NCBI GenBank assembly: GCA_903873735.1
Contig: CAIQPO010000037.1
Location: 1 to 46,538, forward strand
DNA from: Candidatus Collierbacteria bacterium
Lineage (GTDB): Bacteria > Patescibacteriota > Microgenomatia > UBA1400 > MFAQ01
Length of the DNA: 46,538 nucleotides
Direction of reading: 5' to 3'
Shown: positions 1 through 7,714 of the stretch, in pieces
Position numbering within the stretch: position 1 is the first letter of the stretch
Layout of the letters: each line of letters begins with the position of its first letter
Made by a program: the position numbers and the translations under genes
Notes under the pieces: model-generated
Told to the model about the DNA's origin: nothing
What the model saw: only the letters and a program-made list of their open reading frames with translations
The model's database searches: none

Positions 1-199
1 CAGCATTTCCAATAGCTTGTTTGATAAGCTTGATGACTGGCTCTTGAGCACGTTTGGAAATGATTTCCAACTGCTTGAGGGCAGTAGTAGCTCTTTGACC
101 AACCATAGCTTTGAGAAGAAGGTTAGCCTTGCGAGGAGTAACCAAGACGTGTTGGGCTCTGGCTGTGATAATTTTGTTGGTAGTTTTTGCAGTTGCCAT
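1..199 (-). CDS. rplV: Ribosomal protein uL22 (L22), 3' end cut by window edge
   Basis: The first 66 residues of uL22, a large-subunit protein that lines the peptide exit tunnel. The ATG is at 199-197 and the frame stays open to base 1, so the C-terminal part, including the long tunnel hairpin, lies outside the window. The visible part has the family features: a basic start, the VTPRKANLL segment (residues 19-27, equivalent to the usual VSPRKARLV), and the KRAQEPVIKLIKQAIGNA helix that matches the family's KRAAxLIxKxLxSAxANA. It follows rpsS by 6 bases, the standard S10-operon order. No Shine-Dalgarno sequence precedes the ATG. Confidence 0.93.
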   Translation of the reverse strand, partial: MATAKTTNKIITARAQHVLVTPRKANLLLKAMVGQRATTALKQLEIISKRAQEPVIKLIKQAIGNA

Positions 200-205
200 A
201 TTCTT

Positions 206-490
206 TTAGGTTTTGCTTAAGACTCTCTTAACAATGCGGCCGTGGCCTCTGAAGTTTCTAGTTGGAGAGTACTCACCTAATCTGTGTCCAACCATGTCTT
301 CTGAGACAAAAACCTCTTTAAAGATTTTGCCGTTGTGAACCATGAAGGTGAAGCCGACAAATTCTGGAGGAATTTGACTTGATCTTGCCCAAGTCTTGAT
401 AGCCTCTTTTTTACCTGAGGTTTTCATCTTCTCGACTTTGAGCATGAGCTTCTCATCTACATATGGTCCTTTTTTAGAACTTCTTGACAT
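206..490 (-). CDS. rpsS: Ribosomal protein uS19 (S19)
   Basis: Complete 94-residue uS19, which binds 16S rRNA in the head of the small subunit next to S13. It starts with MSRSSKKGPYVDEKL (family: MxRSxKKGPFVDxxL) and carries the conserved core HNGKIFKEVFVSEDMVGHRLGEYSPTR near residues 52-78. Length is normal (about 92). It lies between rplB and rplV with very short gaps, so it is cotranscribed. There is no GGAGG-type site before the ATG, as for the other ribosomal genes here. Confidence 0.96.
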   Translation of the reverse strand: MSRSSKKGPYVDEKLMLKVEKMKTSGKKEAIKTWARSSQIPPEFVGFTFMVHNGKIFKEVFVSEDMVGHRLGEYSPTRNFRGHGRIVKRVLSKT

Positions 491-495
491 AGTAT

Positions 496-1254
496 TTATT
501 TACCTGCGCGACGCTTGATAATGAGTAAATTGCTGTATTTCTTTCTGTTTCTGGTGCGAACACCCATAACTCTCTTGCCATAGACTGACTTGGGTGATTT
601 AAGACCAATACCTGATCTACCCTCACCACCACCGTGAGCATGGGATCTTGGATCTTGAGCGACACCTCTAACTTCAGGTCTTCTACCCATATGTCTGGCT
701 CTACCTGCTTTACCAAGAATTTCTTCTTTGTGGTGTTCGTTGCCGAGGGTACCGACAGTGGCTTTGCATAATGGGTTGAATGATCTAATTTCTCCTGAAG
801 GAAGTTTGATTAAAACAACAGTTTCTTCTTTGGATTGGACAAGGGCGTAGTTGCCGGCTGACCTAACCATCTGGGCACCTTTTCCAGGGGTAATCTCAAG
901 ATTGTGAACCTCAACTCCGATAGGAATATTTTTTAGAGGCAAACAGTTTCCCACCTTAATTTCAGAAGTTTCCGATGAGGATACAATGTCTCCAACCTTC
1001 AAGCCTTTTGGAGCTAAGATGTAGTCCTTGTGGCCATTGACGTAAGAAAGCAGAGCAATGTCGGTAGTGCGATTTGGATCGTATTCAATAGCTACGACCT
1101 TTGCAGTAAGAGAAACTGATCTCTTCCAGTCGATGTGTCTTAAGTAGCGTTTTTGCCTTCCTCCTTGATGTCTAACTGTGATTTTTCCAGAATGGTTTCT
1201 TCCAGAAGACTTGGGGTTTATGGTTTTGAGATGTCTTGCAAGTGTGTGTTTCAT
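496..1254 (-). CDS. rplB: Ribosomal protein uL2 (L2), short N-terminus
   Basis: uL2 binds domain IV of 23S rRNA and supports subunit joining and the peptidyl transferase region. The protein has 252 residues against about 275 in E. coli. The missing part is the N-terminal arm: the conserved SGRNxxGxITxRHxGG block begins at residue 16 instead of about 40. Otherwise the family pattern is intact, including AIEYDPNRTTDIALL, YILAPKGLKVGD and the C-terminal SHAHGGGEGRSGIG loop with the histidine region linked to peptidyl transferase function. The first ATG in frame is used, and no upstream start fits because rplW ends 6 bases away. Confidence 0.96.
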   Translation of the reverse strand: MKHTLARHLKTINPKSSGRNHSGKITVRHQGGRQKRYLRHIDWKRSVSLTAKVVAIEYDPNRTTDIALLSYVNGHKDYILAPKGLKVGDIVSSSETSEIKVGNCLPLKNIPIGVEVHNLEITPGKGAQMVRSAGNYALVQSKEETVVLIKLPSGEIRSFNPLCKATVGTLGNEHHKEEILGKAGRARHMGRRPEVRGVAQDPRSHAHGGGEGRSGIGLKSPKSVYGKRVMGVRTRNRKKYSNLLIIKRRAGK

Positions 1255-1260
1255 AATAGT

Positions 1261-1569
1261 TTATGACTTGAGAGCGGAGAAGATCTCGATCTTTTGACCT
1301 TTCTTGATCTCTACGATTGCTTTTTTAATAAGAGGAGTATTCACATATCTTCCAGTTTTCATTGATCTGACTTTGCGAGAAGCCTTTTTGACCGTAGAAA
1401 TTGAAACAACATCTACTTTGTAGAGGTCTTTGATAGCTTGTCTGATCTGATATTTGCTGGCTGATGGCTCAACTTTGAAAACATATTTGTCCATGGCAGC
1501 AAGTCCGTAGCTTTTCTCTGTGACTACTGGCGAAATGATGGTGTTTTGGTGAATGAGTGGAGTAGACAT
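1261..1569 (-). CDS. rplW: Ribosomal protein uL23 (L23)
   Basis: 102-residue uL23, a protein at the tunnel exit that docks trigger factor and SRP. Family features are the PVVTEKSYGLA motif (residues 14-24), the YVFKVEPSASKYQIRQAIKDLYKVDVVSI segment and the basic hairpin before the final strand. Length is typical. It lies 2 bases after rplD and 6 before rplB in standard S10-operon order. Confidence 0.95.
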   Translation of the reverse strand: MSTPLIHQNTIISPVVTEKSYGLAAMDKYVFKVEPSASKYQIRQAIKDLYKVDVVSISTVKKASRKVRSMKTGRYVNTPLIKKAIVEIKKGQKIEIFSALKS

Positions 1570-1571
1570 AG

Positions 1572-2198
1572 TTATTTAGTGTTAGCTGATTTGAGAACTG
1601 CTAATCTAGAAAGTAAGTGTTCTAAGGCTGTTTGAGTTAGGACGACTTTGGCGTGTTGTCCAAGATTGTAAACATTTAGTCTCTTGGCAGATAGGAGTTC
1701 GAGACCGTTTAAATTTGAAACCGACTTAAGGAAGTCAGAGGATTCTGAAAAGTGGACTAGAGCGCAAGAAACTTTGGAGTAATCTTTGGGAAGAAGTTTA
1801 TCGGCTGATTTGGTAGATAGTGATTTGATTTCAGTGGCGTCTATAAGAGAAAGTCTTTCCTCTTTTTTGTAGGTAGTGAGAAGTCCGGCAAGAGCTTTCA
1901 GTCTCATTTTCTTGTTTAGAGATTTTAGTGGAGTAACAATTCCTTGAGGACCAAAAACAACACCGCCTCCTACATAGATTGGAGCTGATTTGGCACCGTG
2001 TCGAGCGTTACCCGTACCTTTTTGTTTGTAGATTTTCTTGGTGGTAGCTGACACCTCTCCTCTGGTCTTAGTTTTAGAGATACCTCGATGAGAGTTGGCC
2101 TGATAAACGTAGATAGCTTGAGCTATTAGCTTAGGTGATACCTCAAAGTCGATCTGACTGAAGGATGTAGCACTAGTGGTAGTCTTTTTAGCTGGCAT
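1572..2198 (-). CDS. rplD: Ribosomal protein uL4 (L4)
   Basis: 208-residue uL4, which reaches into the exit tunnel through an extended loop. The loop is visible as TKTRGEVSATTKKIYKQKGTGNARHG (about residues 43-68), followed by APIYVGGGVVFGP, as in the family. In E. coli L4 also represses its own operon by acting on the S10 leader. A strong hairpin just upstream of rplC (2842-2884) is a candidate site for comparable control here, which is inference. It is followed after 2 bases by rplW. Confidence 0.95.
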   Translation of the reverse strand: MPAKKTTTSATSFSQIDFEVSPKLIAQAIYVYQANSHRGISKTKTRGEVSATTKKIYKQKGTGNARHGAKSAPIYVGGGVVFGPQGIVTPLKSLNKKMRLKALAGLLTTYKKEERLSLIDATEIKSLSTKSADKLLPKDYSKVSCALVHFSESSDFLKSVSNLNGLELLSAKRLNVYNLGQHAKVVLTQTALEHLLSRLAVLKSANTK

Positions 2199-2208
2199 AT
2201 TAATTTAT

Positions 2209-2832
2209 TTAGGCTTTTTTATTAATGGTAATTCGAGCTAAAGTTCCCTTTGACCCAGGAATAGGACCTGTGAGGGTAAGGAGGTTGGTTTCGGGGTTGT
2301 AAGAGTGAATAGCGAGATTCTTTATGCAAATATTATCTGAACCCATTCTTCCAGCCATTTTTTTACCTGGAACTATGCGTCCTGGAGTAGTACCTCTGGC
2401 GATGGATCCTGGAGCACGTTTGCGATCTGACTGACCATGAGTTCTTTGAGATCCATGGAAGCCATGGCGTTTCATAACACCGGCAAACCCTTTACCTTTT
2501 GACATGGAGGTGACGGAAACAGTTAGTCCTGGAGTTAAAATTTCAGTTAAGTTGATGGTGGTATTTGCAGGAATTGATTCTTCTGTTGAGACTTCTCTTA
2601 AGTATTTGGGGGTAACTTCAATGCCTAACTTTTTCAAGAAGCTTTTAACAGGCTTAGTAGCTGATTTTTTGGCACCAATGCCAATTATTTGTGCATTGTA
2701 GCCATCTTTATTGGCGGTCTTGTTGGAAACAGCCACGTGAGAATCTACCACTAAAGTGGTAAGAGGGACTCTTTTACCTTCTACGAAGGTTTGAGTCATG
2801 CTGTCTTTGGTTGCGTATATTTTGTTAAGCAT
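2209..2832 (-). CDS. rplC: Ribosomal protein uL3 (L3)
   Basis: 207-residue uL3, an early-assembly large-subunit protein whose extension reaches the peptidyl transferase centre. Diagnostic regions are MSKGKGFAGVMKRHGFHG (near residue 110), GSQRTHGQSDRKRAPGSIA, TTPGRIVPGKKMAGRMGSD and the C-terminal GPIPGSKGTLARI. The ATG follows the U-tract of a terminator-like hairpin by only 9 bases, and no ribosome binding site fits in that gap. Expression must come from read-through of that hairpin or from a start I cannot see. Confidence 0.95.
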   Translation of the reverse strand: MLNKIYATKDSMTQTFVEGKRVPLTTLVVDSHVAVSNKTANKDGYNAQIIGIGAKKSATKPVKSFLKKLGIEVTPKYLREVSTEESIPANTTINLTEILTPGLTVSVTSMSKGKGFAGVMKRHGFHGSQRTHGQSDRKRAPGSIARGTTPGRIVPGKKMAGRMGSDNICIKNLAIHSYNPETNLLTLTGPIPGSKGTLARITINKKA

Positions 2833-2841
2833 GTTAGTTTT

Positions 2842-2884
2842 AAAAAACGCCCCCGATTTCGGGGACCCGAGAATCGGCGAGGGC
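2842..2884 (-). terminator. Strong terminator or attenuator hairpin between rpsJ and rplC
   Basis: On the minus strand the stem is GCCC (2884-2881), a 3-base bulge, CCGATT, a bulged C, TCGG, loop GTCC, CCGA, AATCGG, GGGC (2852-2849), then G and six T. All stem segments pair perfectly. It sits inside the S10 gene cluster, 9 bases before the rplC start, where full termination would silence seven or more ribosomal genes. It is therefore better read as an attenuator or partial terminator. Structure seen; function inferred. Confidence 0.8.
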
Positions 2885-2919
2885 AGTTTTTGTTAATTTA
2901 TTGATTGCATAGGCAAGAC

Positions 2920-3231
2920 TTACATCTTGATTTCGATACCGACACCGGCAGGGAGATCGAGATGCTGGAGGGAGTCGATGGTTTTATTAGTTGGAGAAAC
3001 AATATCAATGAGTCTCTTGTGAGTCAGTACTGCGTACTGTTCACGTGCGTCCTTGTCAGTGTGTGGGGAGGCCTGGACGACGATGACCTTTTTCTTGGTG
3101 GGCAGTGGGACAGGACCAACCACCTGAGCTCCTGATACGAGCGCAGCTTGAATAATTTTTTTGGCAGCTTCGTCTATGACTCTGTGGTCAAAAGACTTGA
3201 GTTTGACACGAATTCGTGGTTGGTCCTGCAT
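2920..3231 (-). CDS. rpsJ: Ribosomal protein uS10 (S10, NusE)
   Basis: 103-residue uS10, a small-subunit head protein that also acts as the antitermination factor NusE with NusB. Family features are RIRVKLKSFDHRVIDEAAKKI at the N-terminus, VVGPVPLPTKKK (residues 38-49), the H-T-D and EQYAVLTHKRLIDI region, and the LPAGVGIEIKM ending. It lies 37 bases after tuf, in the tuf-rpsJ order found in many bacteria, and is separated from rplC by a strong hairpin. Confidence 0.96.
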   Translation of the reverse strand: MQDQPRIRVKLKSFDHRVIDEAAKKIIQAALVSGAQVVGPVPLPTKKKVIVVQASPHTDKDAREQYAVLTHKRLIDIVSPTNKTIDSLQHLDLPAGVGIEIKM

Positions 3232-3268
3232 ATGAAGTTTTAAAAAGTGCTAACTAGTAACTTTTTGG

Positions 3269-4444
3269 TTACGCGATAATTTTGGTAATAACACCTGCAC
3301 CAACGGTAAGTCCACCTTCGCGAATAGCGAAGCGTTGTCCTTCTTCCATGGCGATAGGAGCGATAAGTTCGACAGACATCTTGGCGTTGTCACCAGGCAT
3401 GATCATTTCTACACCCTCTGGGAGTTTAACCTCACCAGTAACATCGGTGGTGCGGATAAAGAATTGAGGTTTGTAGCCTGTGAAGAGAGGAGTGTGGCGG
3501 CCACCTTCGTCTTTGCCTAAGATATAAGCTTCGGCATCGAACTTGGTGTGAGGAGTGATAGATCCAGCCTTAGCTAAAACCTGACCTCTTTGGACATCAT
3601 CTTTTTCAATACCGCGGAGGAGAAGACCGACATTGTCTCCTGCTTGTCCTTGGTCGAGAGATTGGTGGAACATTTCAACACCAGTGACGACTGATTTAAC
3701 AGTGGCTTTAATACCGACTATTTCAATTTCATCACCGACTTTGACGATACCTCTCTCAATACGACCGGTAACGACTGTGCCTCTACCTTTGATGGAGAAA
3801 ACGTCTTCAACAGGCATAAGGAAAGGTTTGTCTAGATCGCGAGTAGGAGTAGGAATCCAAGTGTCTACAGCTTCCATGAGTTTCATGATTCCAGCTTGAG
3901 CTTCCTTGTCTCCCTCGAGGGCTTTTAGAGCAGATACTCTGACGATTGGGGTGTCTTCCTCAAATTGGTATTTCTTTAAGAGCTCTCTGATTTCCATCTC
4001 AACTAATTCAAGGAGTTCTGGATCTGAAACGGCATCAACTTTATTTAAAGCGACGACGAGTCTGGGAACGTTAACTTGATGAGCAAGAAGGATGTGTTCC
4101 TTGGTTTGAGGCATAGGTCCATCAGTAGCAGCCACAACTAAGATACCTCCATCCATCTGAGCGGCACCGGTGATCATGTTTTTGATGTAGTCACGGTGTC
4201 CTGGACAGTCGATGTGAGCATAGTGTCTTGTAGCAGTCTCGTAAGGGACGTGTGAGATCTGAATGGTAACACCACGGGCTCTCTCTTCTGGTGATGAGTC
4301 AATCTTGTCGAAAGCTAATGCTTCAGCTAATCCTTGGGAGGCCAAGGTTTGAGTAATAGCGGCAGTAAGAGTAGTCTTGCCGTGATCGACGTGACCGATA
4401 GTACCGATATTAATATGAGGCTTTGTGCGTGAAAATGCAGCCAT
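3269..4444 (-). CDS. tuf: Elongation factor Tu
   Basis: 391-residue translational GTPase that brings aminoacyl-tRNA to the ribosome. G1 is GHVDHGKT (17-24), switch I ends in ERARGVTI (54-61), G3 is DCPGH (79-83) and G4 is NKVD (134-137). Domains 2 and 3 follow, with GRGTVVTGRIERG and the C-terminal FAIREGGLTVGAGVIT. Position 84, just after DCPGH, is Arg where bacterial EF-Tu usually has Ala (E. coli A85). The rest is ordinary. It lies between fusA and rpsJ, and a candidate promoter lies in the 66-base gap after fusA. No Shine-Dalgarno sequence. Confidence 0.97.
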   Translation of the reverse strand: MAAFSRTKPHINIGTIGHVDHGKTTLTAAITQTLASQGLAEALAFDKIDSSPEERARGVTIQISHVPYETATRHYAHIDCPGHRDYIKNMITGAAQMDGGILVVAATDGPMPQTKEHILLAHQVNVPRLVVALNKVDAVSDPELLELVEMEIRELLKKYQFEEDTPIVRVSALKALEGDKEAQAGIMKLMEAVDTWIPTPTRDLDKPFLMPVEDVFSIKGRGTVVTGRIERGIVKVGDEIEIVGIKATVKSVVTGVEMFHQSLDQGQAGDNVGLLLRGIEKDDVQRGQVLAKAGSITPHTKFDAEAYILGKDEGGRHTPLFTGYKPQFFIRTTDVTGEVKLPEGVEMIMPGDNAKMSVELIAPIAMEEGQRFAIREGGLTVGAGVITKIIA

Positions 4445-4492
4445 ATTTATTTAATTATTATTTTGTAATTACTAATTTGTTTTGCGTTTGCT

Positions 4493-4521
4493 ATTGTATC
4501 AGATTTTAAGCTAATTTGCAG
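4493..4521 (-). promoter_or_regulatory. Candidate extended -10 promoter before tuf
   Basis: On the minus strand an extended -10, TGATACAAT (hexamer at 4493-4498), follows the fusA stop. A weak -35, CTGCAA, lies 17 bp upstream at 4516-4521. The same TGATACAAT word forms the rpsO promoter at 33419. This would give tuf expression beyond that of fusA. The -35 is poor, so this is tentative. Confidence 0.45.
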
Positions 4522-6634
4522 GAGTTTTCAACAATTTAGCAGCTAAACTGTTGGGTAACTCTTGGTAGTGACTTGGTTCCATGTAGTAAGAAGCTCTTCC
4601 AGCGGTTAAGGAGCGGATAGCTGTAGCATAAGAACTTAGTTCTGAAAGAGGTACTTGAGCGGTAATAACACGGGCATTGCCTCTTTGGGTAGAACCAGCA
4701 ATCTGAGCTCTTCTAGAAGATAGGTCACCAATAATGTCTCCCATATTTTCTTCTGGAGTGGTTACCTCAACCTTCATGATAGGTTCAAGAATGACAGGAG
4801 CGGCTTTCTTGACTGCGTCCTGGAGAGCCATGGATCCGGCAATCTTGAAGGACATTTCAGAAGAGTCAACCTCATGGAATGAACCGTCGACTACTGATAC
4901 TTCTAGATCGACCATCTGGAAACCAGCAATAAGACCATTTTCCAGTGATTCGCGAACACCTTTTTCGATTGGAGCAATAAATTCGCGTGGGATGGTGCCT
5001 CCGACGATCTTGTTGACGAAAGCAAAACCTTCACCTCGAGTTCTGGGCATGATATCGAGAATACAGTGTCCGTATTGTCCACGACCTCCTGATTGACGAA
5101 TATATTTACCTTCACCTCGAGCCTCTTTGGAGATGGTTTCACGATAGGCTACTTGAGGAGCACCGGTAGTGGCTTCGACTTTGAATTCACGACGTAGACG
5201 ATCTACTAGGATTTCAAGGTGTAACTCACCCATACCAGAGATAACAGTTTGACCTGTCTCGTGGTCGGTTTTGATCTTGAAAGTCGGATCTTCTTCAGCA
5301 AGTCTACCGAGAGCTAAATCAAGTTTTTCCTGGTCAGCCTTGGTTTTTGGTTCGATAGCAAGTGAGATAACTGGCTCTGGGAAGTTGATTGACTCTAGGA
5401 TTATTGGCTTGCTCTCGTCACAAAGTGTGTCACCAGTCTTGGTGGCTTTCAAACCAACTACCCCGACGATTTCACCTGCACCAGCTTCGCTGATTTCTTC
5501 GCGACTATTGGCGTGCATAAGCATCAGACGACCAACACGCTCTCTCTCATCTTTGCCTGCGTTGTATATGTATGAACCGGAGGTGATTTTGCCGGAGTAA
5601 ACACGGACATAAGTTAGTTTGCCCACATGAGGATCGGCTTGGATTTTGAAGGCTAAACCTGAAAAAGGCTCTGAAGGATCAGGTTTTCTAATTTCTTCTT
5701 CTCCAGTTTTGGGATTGGAACCAGTGGTTACATTCTTATCGAGAGGAGAGGGAAGAAAATCGACAACAGCGTCAAGAACAGGTTGAACACCTTTGTTTCT
5801 TAGGGAGGAGCCAGGGAAAACAGGAACGATTTCATTTTTACAGGTAGCATTTCTCAAGGCATCTTTTAGCTCTTTCATAGTGGGTTCTTCACCAGCGAAG
5901 AATTTGTCCATCAAGGCTTCGTCGGTTTCGACTATGGCCTCGATAAGTTTGCTTCTTTCAGCTTCGCACTCATCTTTCATATCTTCTGGGAAGCCTTCGG
6001 AAACTACGTATTTTGCACCAGTTTCATCGCCCTGCCAGATAATAGTTTTTCTTTCAAGAAGAAGGCACATGCCCTTAAAGGTGTTTTCAACTCCTACAGG
6101 AAGTGCCATGATAGCGGTTTTGGCTCCAAGTTTGACATGTACGTCGTTAAGAGTGTTTCTGAAATCAGCACCCAAGACGTCCATTTTGTTAACGAAAGCA
6201 ATGCGAGGAACTTTGTACTTGTCGGCTTGTCTCCAGACTGTTTCGGTCTGTGACTGAACACCAGAACCGGCATCAAGTACGATAATACCTCCATCAAGAA
6301 CACGGAGGGAACGCTCTACCTCTGCGGTAAAGTCTACGTGTCCTGGAGTATCGATGATGTTAAAACGACATTCCTCTTTTAAGTTGGCGTCATCCAAAAC
6401 TGGGGTCCAAAAAGTGGTGGTGGCTGCTGAAACGATGGTTATTCCTCTCTCTCTTTCTTGCTCCATCCAGTCCATTTGGGTATCTCCTTCGTCGATATCA
6501 CCAATTTTGTAGGTTTTACCAGTATAGAAGAGAATACGCTCAGTGGTGGTAGTTTTACCAGCGTCGATATGAGCAATAATACCGATGTTTCTTACACGGT
6601 TTAGTGGAATAATTTTTGAGGCTCCAGCGGCCAT
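4511..6634 (-). CDS. fusA: Elongation factor G
   Basis: 707-residue GTPase that drives translocation and, with RRF, ribosome recycling. G1 is AHIDAGKT (21-28), switch I contains RERGITI, G3 is DTPGH and G4 is NKMD. Domain II, the III/V ferredoxin-like folds and domain IV (GRGQYGHC and the tip region) follow in normal order. Length is standard. In most bacteria fusA directly follows rpsG; here a lipoprotein gene with its own promoter and terminator lies between them, so fusA needs its own start of transcription. Confidence 0.97.
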   Translation of the reverse strand: MAAGASKIIPLNRVRNIGIIAHIDAGKTTTTERILFYTGKTYKIGDIDEGDTQMDWMEQERERGITIVSAATTTFWTPVLDDANLKEECRFNIIDTPGHVDFTAEVERSLRVLDGGIIVLDAGSGVQSQTETVWRQADKYKVPRIAFVNKMDVLGADFRNTLNDVHVKLGAKTAIMALPVGVENTFKGMCLLLERKTIIWQGDETGAKYVVSEGFPEDMKDECEAERSKLIEAIVETDEALMDKFFAGEEPTMKELKDALRNATCKNEIVPVFPGSSLRNKGVQPVLDAVVDFLPSPLDKNVTTGSNPKTGEEEIRKPDPSEPFSGLAFKIQADPHVGKLTYVRVYSGKITSGSYIYNAGKDERERVGRLMLMHANSREEISEAGAGEIVGVVGLKATKTGDTLCDESKPIILESINFPEPVISLAIEPKTKADQEKLDLALGRLAEEDPTFKIKTDHETGQTVISGMGELHLEILVDRLRREFKVEATTGAPQVAYRETISKEARGEGKYIRQSGGRGQYGHCILDIMPRTRGEGFAFVNKIVGGTIPREFIAPIEKGVRESLENGLIAGFQMVDLEVSVVDGSFHEVDSSEMSFKIAGSMALQDAVKKAAPVILEPIMKVEVTTPEENMGDIIGDLSSRRAQIAGSTQRGNARVITAQVPLSELSSYATAIRSLTAGRASYYMEPSHYQELPNSLAAKLLKTPAN

Positions 6635-6694
6635 ATATTAAATAATTGTTTAATAACTCTTGGGCGTATTAACCCTACCCAAAGACAGGTAGAG

Positions 6695-6723
6695 ATATTA
6701 CAGTGGTGATTTTATCATAAAAA
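6695..6723 (-). promoter_or_regulatory. Possible fusA promoter
   Basis: After the terminator at 6719-6745 the minus strand has two overlapping options: an extended -10 TGATAAAAT (hexamer 6709-6714) with no usable -35, or TAATAT (6695-6700) with TTTTTA 17 bp upstream (6718-6723). A promoter is expected because two terminators isolate fusA from rpsG, but neither candidate is strong. Confidence 0.35.
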
Positions 6724-6745
6724 ATCCCTCCGTTGTGGAGGGATT
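6719..6745 (-). terminator. Intrinsic terminator of the lipoprotein islet
   Basis: A perfect 9-bp stem AATCCCTCC/GGAGGGATT with a 5-base loop (GTTGT on the plus strand), followed on the minus strand by a T run. It begins about 5 bases after the stop of the gene at 6751-7092 and isolates that gene from fusA. Confidence 0.85.
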
Positions 6746-6750
6746 GGGTA

Positions 6751-7092
6751 CTATTTTTCTTCTACAAGCCAGTGTTCTTTGGGGATATTAAACTCGTAGC
6801 GGCCTTGCTTATAAAGCTCGCCGCAGTTGAGGCTGATATAAGCACAGCCATAGAGCTGCCCGACGAGCTTATGGTCATTGCTGACATAAGAGAGGATCAC
6901 GTCACCGTCGCTTTCGGAGCTGATGTTTGCCTGGGGAATACCATCGACATAGAGCATGTCCGACGGCAGGTCGCCAAGGTTGATGGTGCCCTCGAAACGG
7001 GCCTGATCACGTGTTGAGCAGCTAGCTACGGTAATCGCCATAAGAATTGTGAGCAGAATATAGAAGCCGATCTGATAAAACCTGCTTTTCAT
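6751..7092 (-). CDS. Small predicted lipoprotein, unknown function (islet 1)
   Basis: 113 residues, not recognised. The N-terminus is a lipoprotein signal: MKSR, a hydrophobic stretch (residues 8-23) and a lipobox ending VASC with Cys25. The rest is a soluble extracytoplasmic domain with two further Cys (near residues 82 and 89) that could form a disulfide. The gene stands alone: a promoter at 7129-7157, an AGGAGG site 8 bases before the ATG, and a terminator right after the stop. The plus-strand lines 6841-7020 are 100/180 G+C (about 55%), clearly richer than the flanking translation genes. It sits between rpsG and fusA, which are normally adjacent. I infer acquisition by transfer; the function is unknown. 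Confidence 0.75.
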   Translation of the reverse strand: MKSRFYQIGFYILLTILMAITVASCSTRDQARFEGTINLGDLPSDMLYVDGIPQANISSESDGDVILSYVSNDHKLVGQLYGCAYISLNCGELYKQGRYEFNIPKEHWLVEEK

Positions 7093-7128
7093 GGATTACG
7101 CCTCCTCTTTGAAATGTACTGACTGGCT

Positions 7129-7157
7129 ATCCTATCATATGTTATAGGTTTTATCAA
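7129..7157 (-). promoter_or_regulatory. Sigma-70 promoter of islet 1
   Basis: On the minus strand TTGATA (7152-7157), a 17-bp spacer, then TAGGAT (7129-7134) preceded by TGA, which makes an extended -10. The start would lie near 7122, giving a leader of about 30 bases that contains AGGAGG. Confidence 0.75.
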
Positions 7158-7169
7158 TTAAGTGATAAC

Positions 7170-7196
7170 AAAAAAGCGCCTTTTTCATAAGGCGCT
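7170..7196 (-). terminator. Intrinsic terminator after rpsG
   Basis: An 8-bp stem AGCGCCTT/AAGGCGCT (7175-7182 with 7189-7196), a 6-base loop, then six T on the minus strand. It lies 25 bases after the rpsG stop and ends the transcript carrying rpsL and rpsG. Confidence 0.85.
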
Positions 7197-7221
7197 CTTT
7201 TGGTTGAATTTGTAATTCAAG

Positions 7222-7698
7222 TTACCATCTAAAGTGAGCGAAAGCTTTGTTGGCTTCGGCCATTTTGTGGGTATCAAGCTTCTTCTTGATTGAAGTGCCT
7301 TGGTTTTCATGAGCTTCCATGATTTCTGCGGCTAACTTTTCAGCAAGAGTGCGGTAAGGGTTGTTTCCTTTAGCTCTGGCTGCGGTGATGACCCATCTAA
7401 CAGCAAGGGAGTCGCGGCGTTCTGGTCTTATAGGAGTTGGTACTTGGTATGAAGCGCCTCCAACACGACGGGATCTAACCTCGATAGTGGGTTTGACGTT
7501 TTCAATAGCTTCAGTAAGATATTCAAGTCCGTTTTTACCGGTTTGTTCACCAATAATATCTATGGCTTTGTAGACGTGCTTGGAAGCAACAGATTTTTTA
7601 CCATCGTACATACAGCCATTGATGATTTTAGCCACCAATTCACTACCATAAACTGGATCTTTCACGGATAGCTTTTGTGGGGTTTTCTTTGATCTCAT
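7222..7698 (-). CDS. rpsG: Ribosomal protein uS7 (S7)
   Basis: 158-residue uS7, which nucleates assembly of the 30S head and contacts E-site tRNA. Family segments include KKTPQKLSVKDPVYGSELVAKIIN (start), GKKSVASKHVYKA, the EAIENVKPTIEVRSRRVGGASYQVP block (about 63-87) and RWVITAARAKG. Length is normal. It lies 16 bases after rpsL, as in the str operon, and is followed by a clear terminator, not by fusA. Confidence 0.96.
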   Translation of the reverse strand: MRSKKTPQKLSVKDPVYGSELVAKIINGCMYDGKKSVASKHVYKAIDIIGEQTGKNGLEYLTEAIENVKPTIEVRSRRVGGASYQVPTPIRPERRDSLAVRWVITAARAKGNNPYRTLAEKLAAEIMEAHENQGTSIKKKLDTHKMAEANKAFAHFRW

Positions 7699-7714
7699 AT
7701 ATTTTTTGGACTAA

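Noticed and set aside
17..220. Plus-strand open frame of 67 codons at the left edge
   Set aside because: It is antisense to rplV, whose protein is clearly recognisable on the minus strand.
3250..3280. Hairpin GTAAC/GTTAC at the end of tuf as terminator
   Set aside because: Only 5 bp, AT-rich, no proper T tract; rpsJ is expected to be cotranscribed with tuf.
4734..5096. Plus-strand open frame of 120 codons opposite fusA
   Set aside because: Shadow of EF-G codons; low-complexity Ser/Thr-rich translation.
5793..6257. Plus-strand open frame of 154 codons opposite fusA
   Set aside because: It lies entirely antisense to a well-conserved EF-G region, has no start signals and no recognisable protein pattern.
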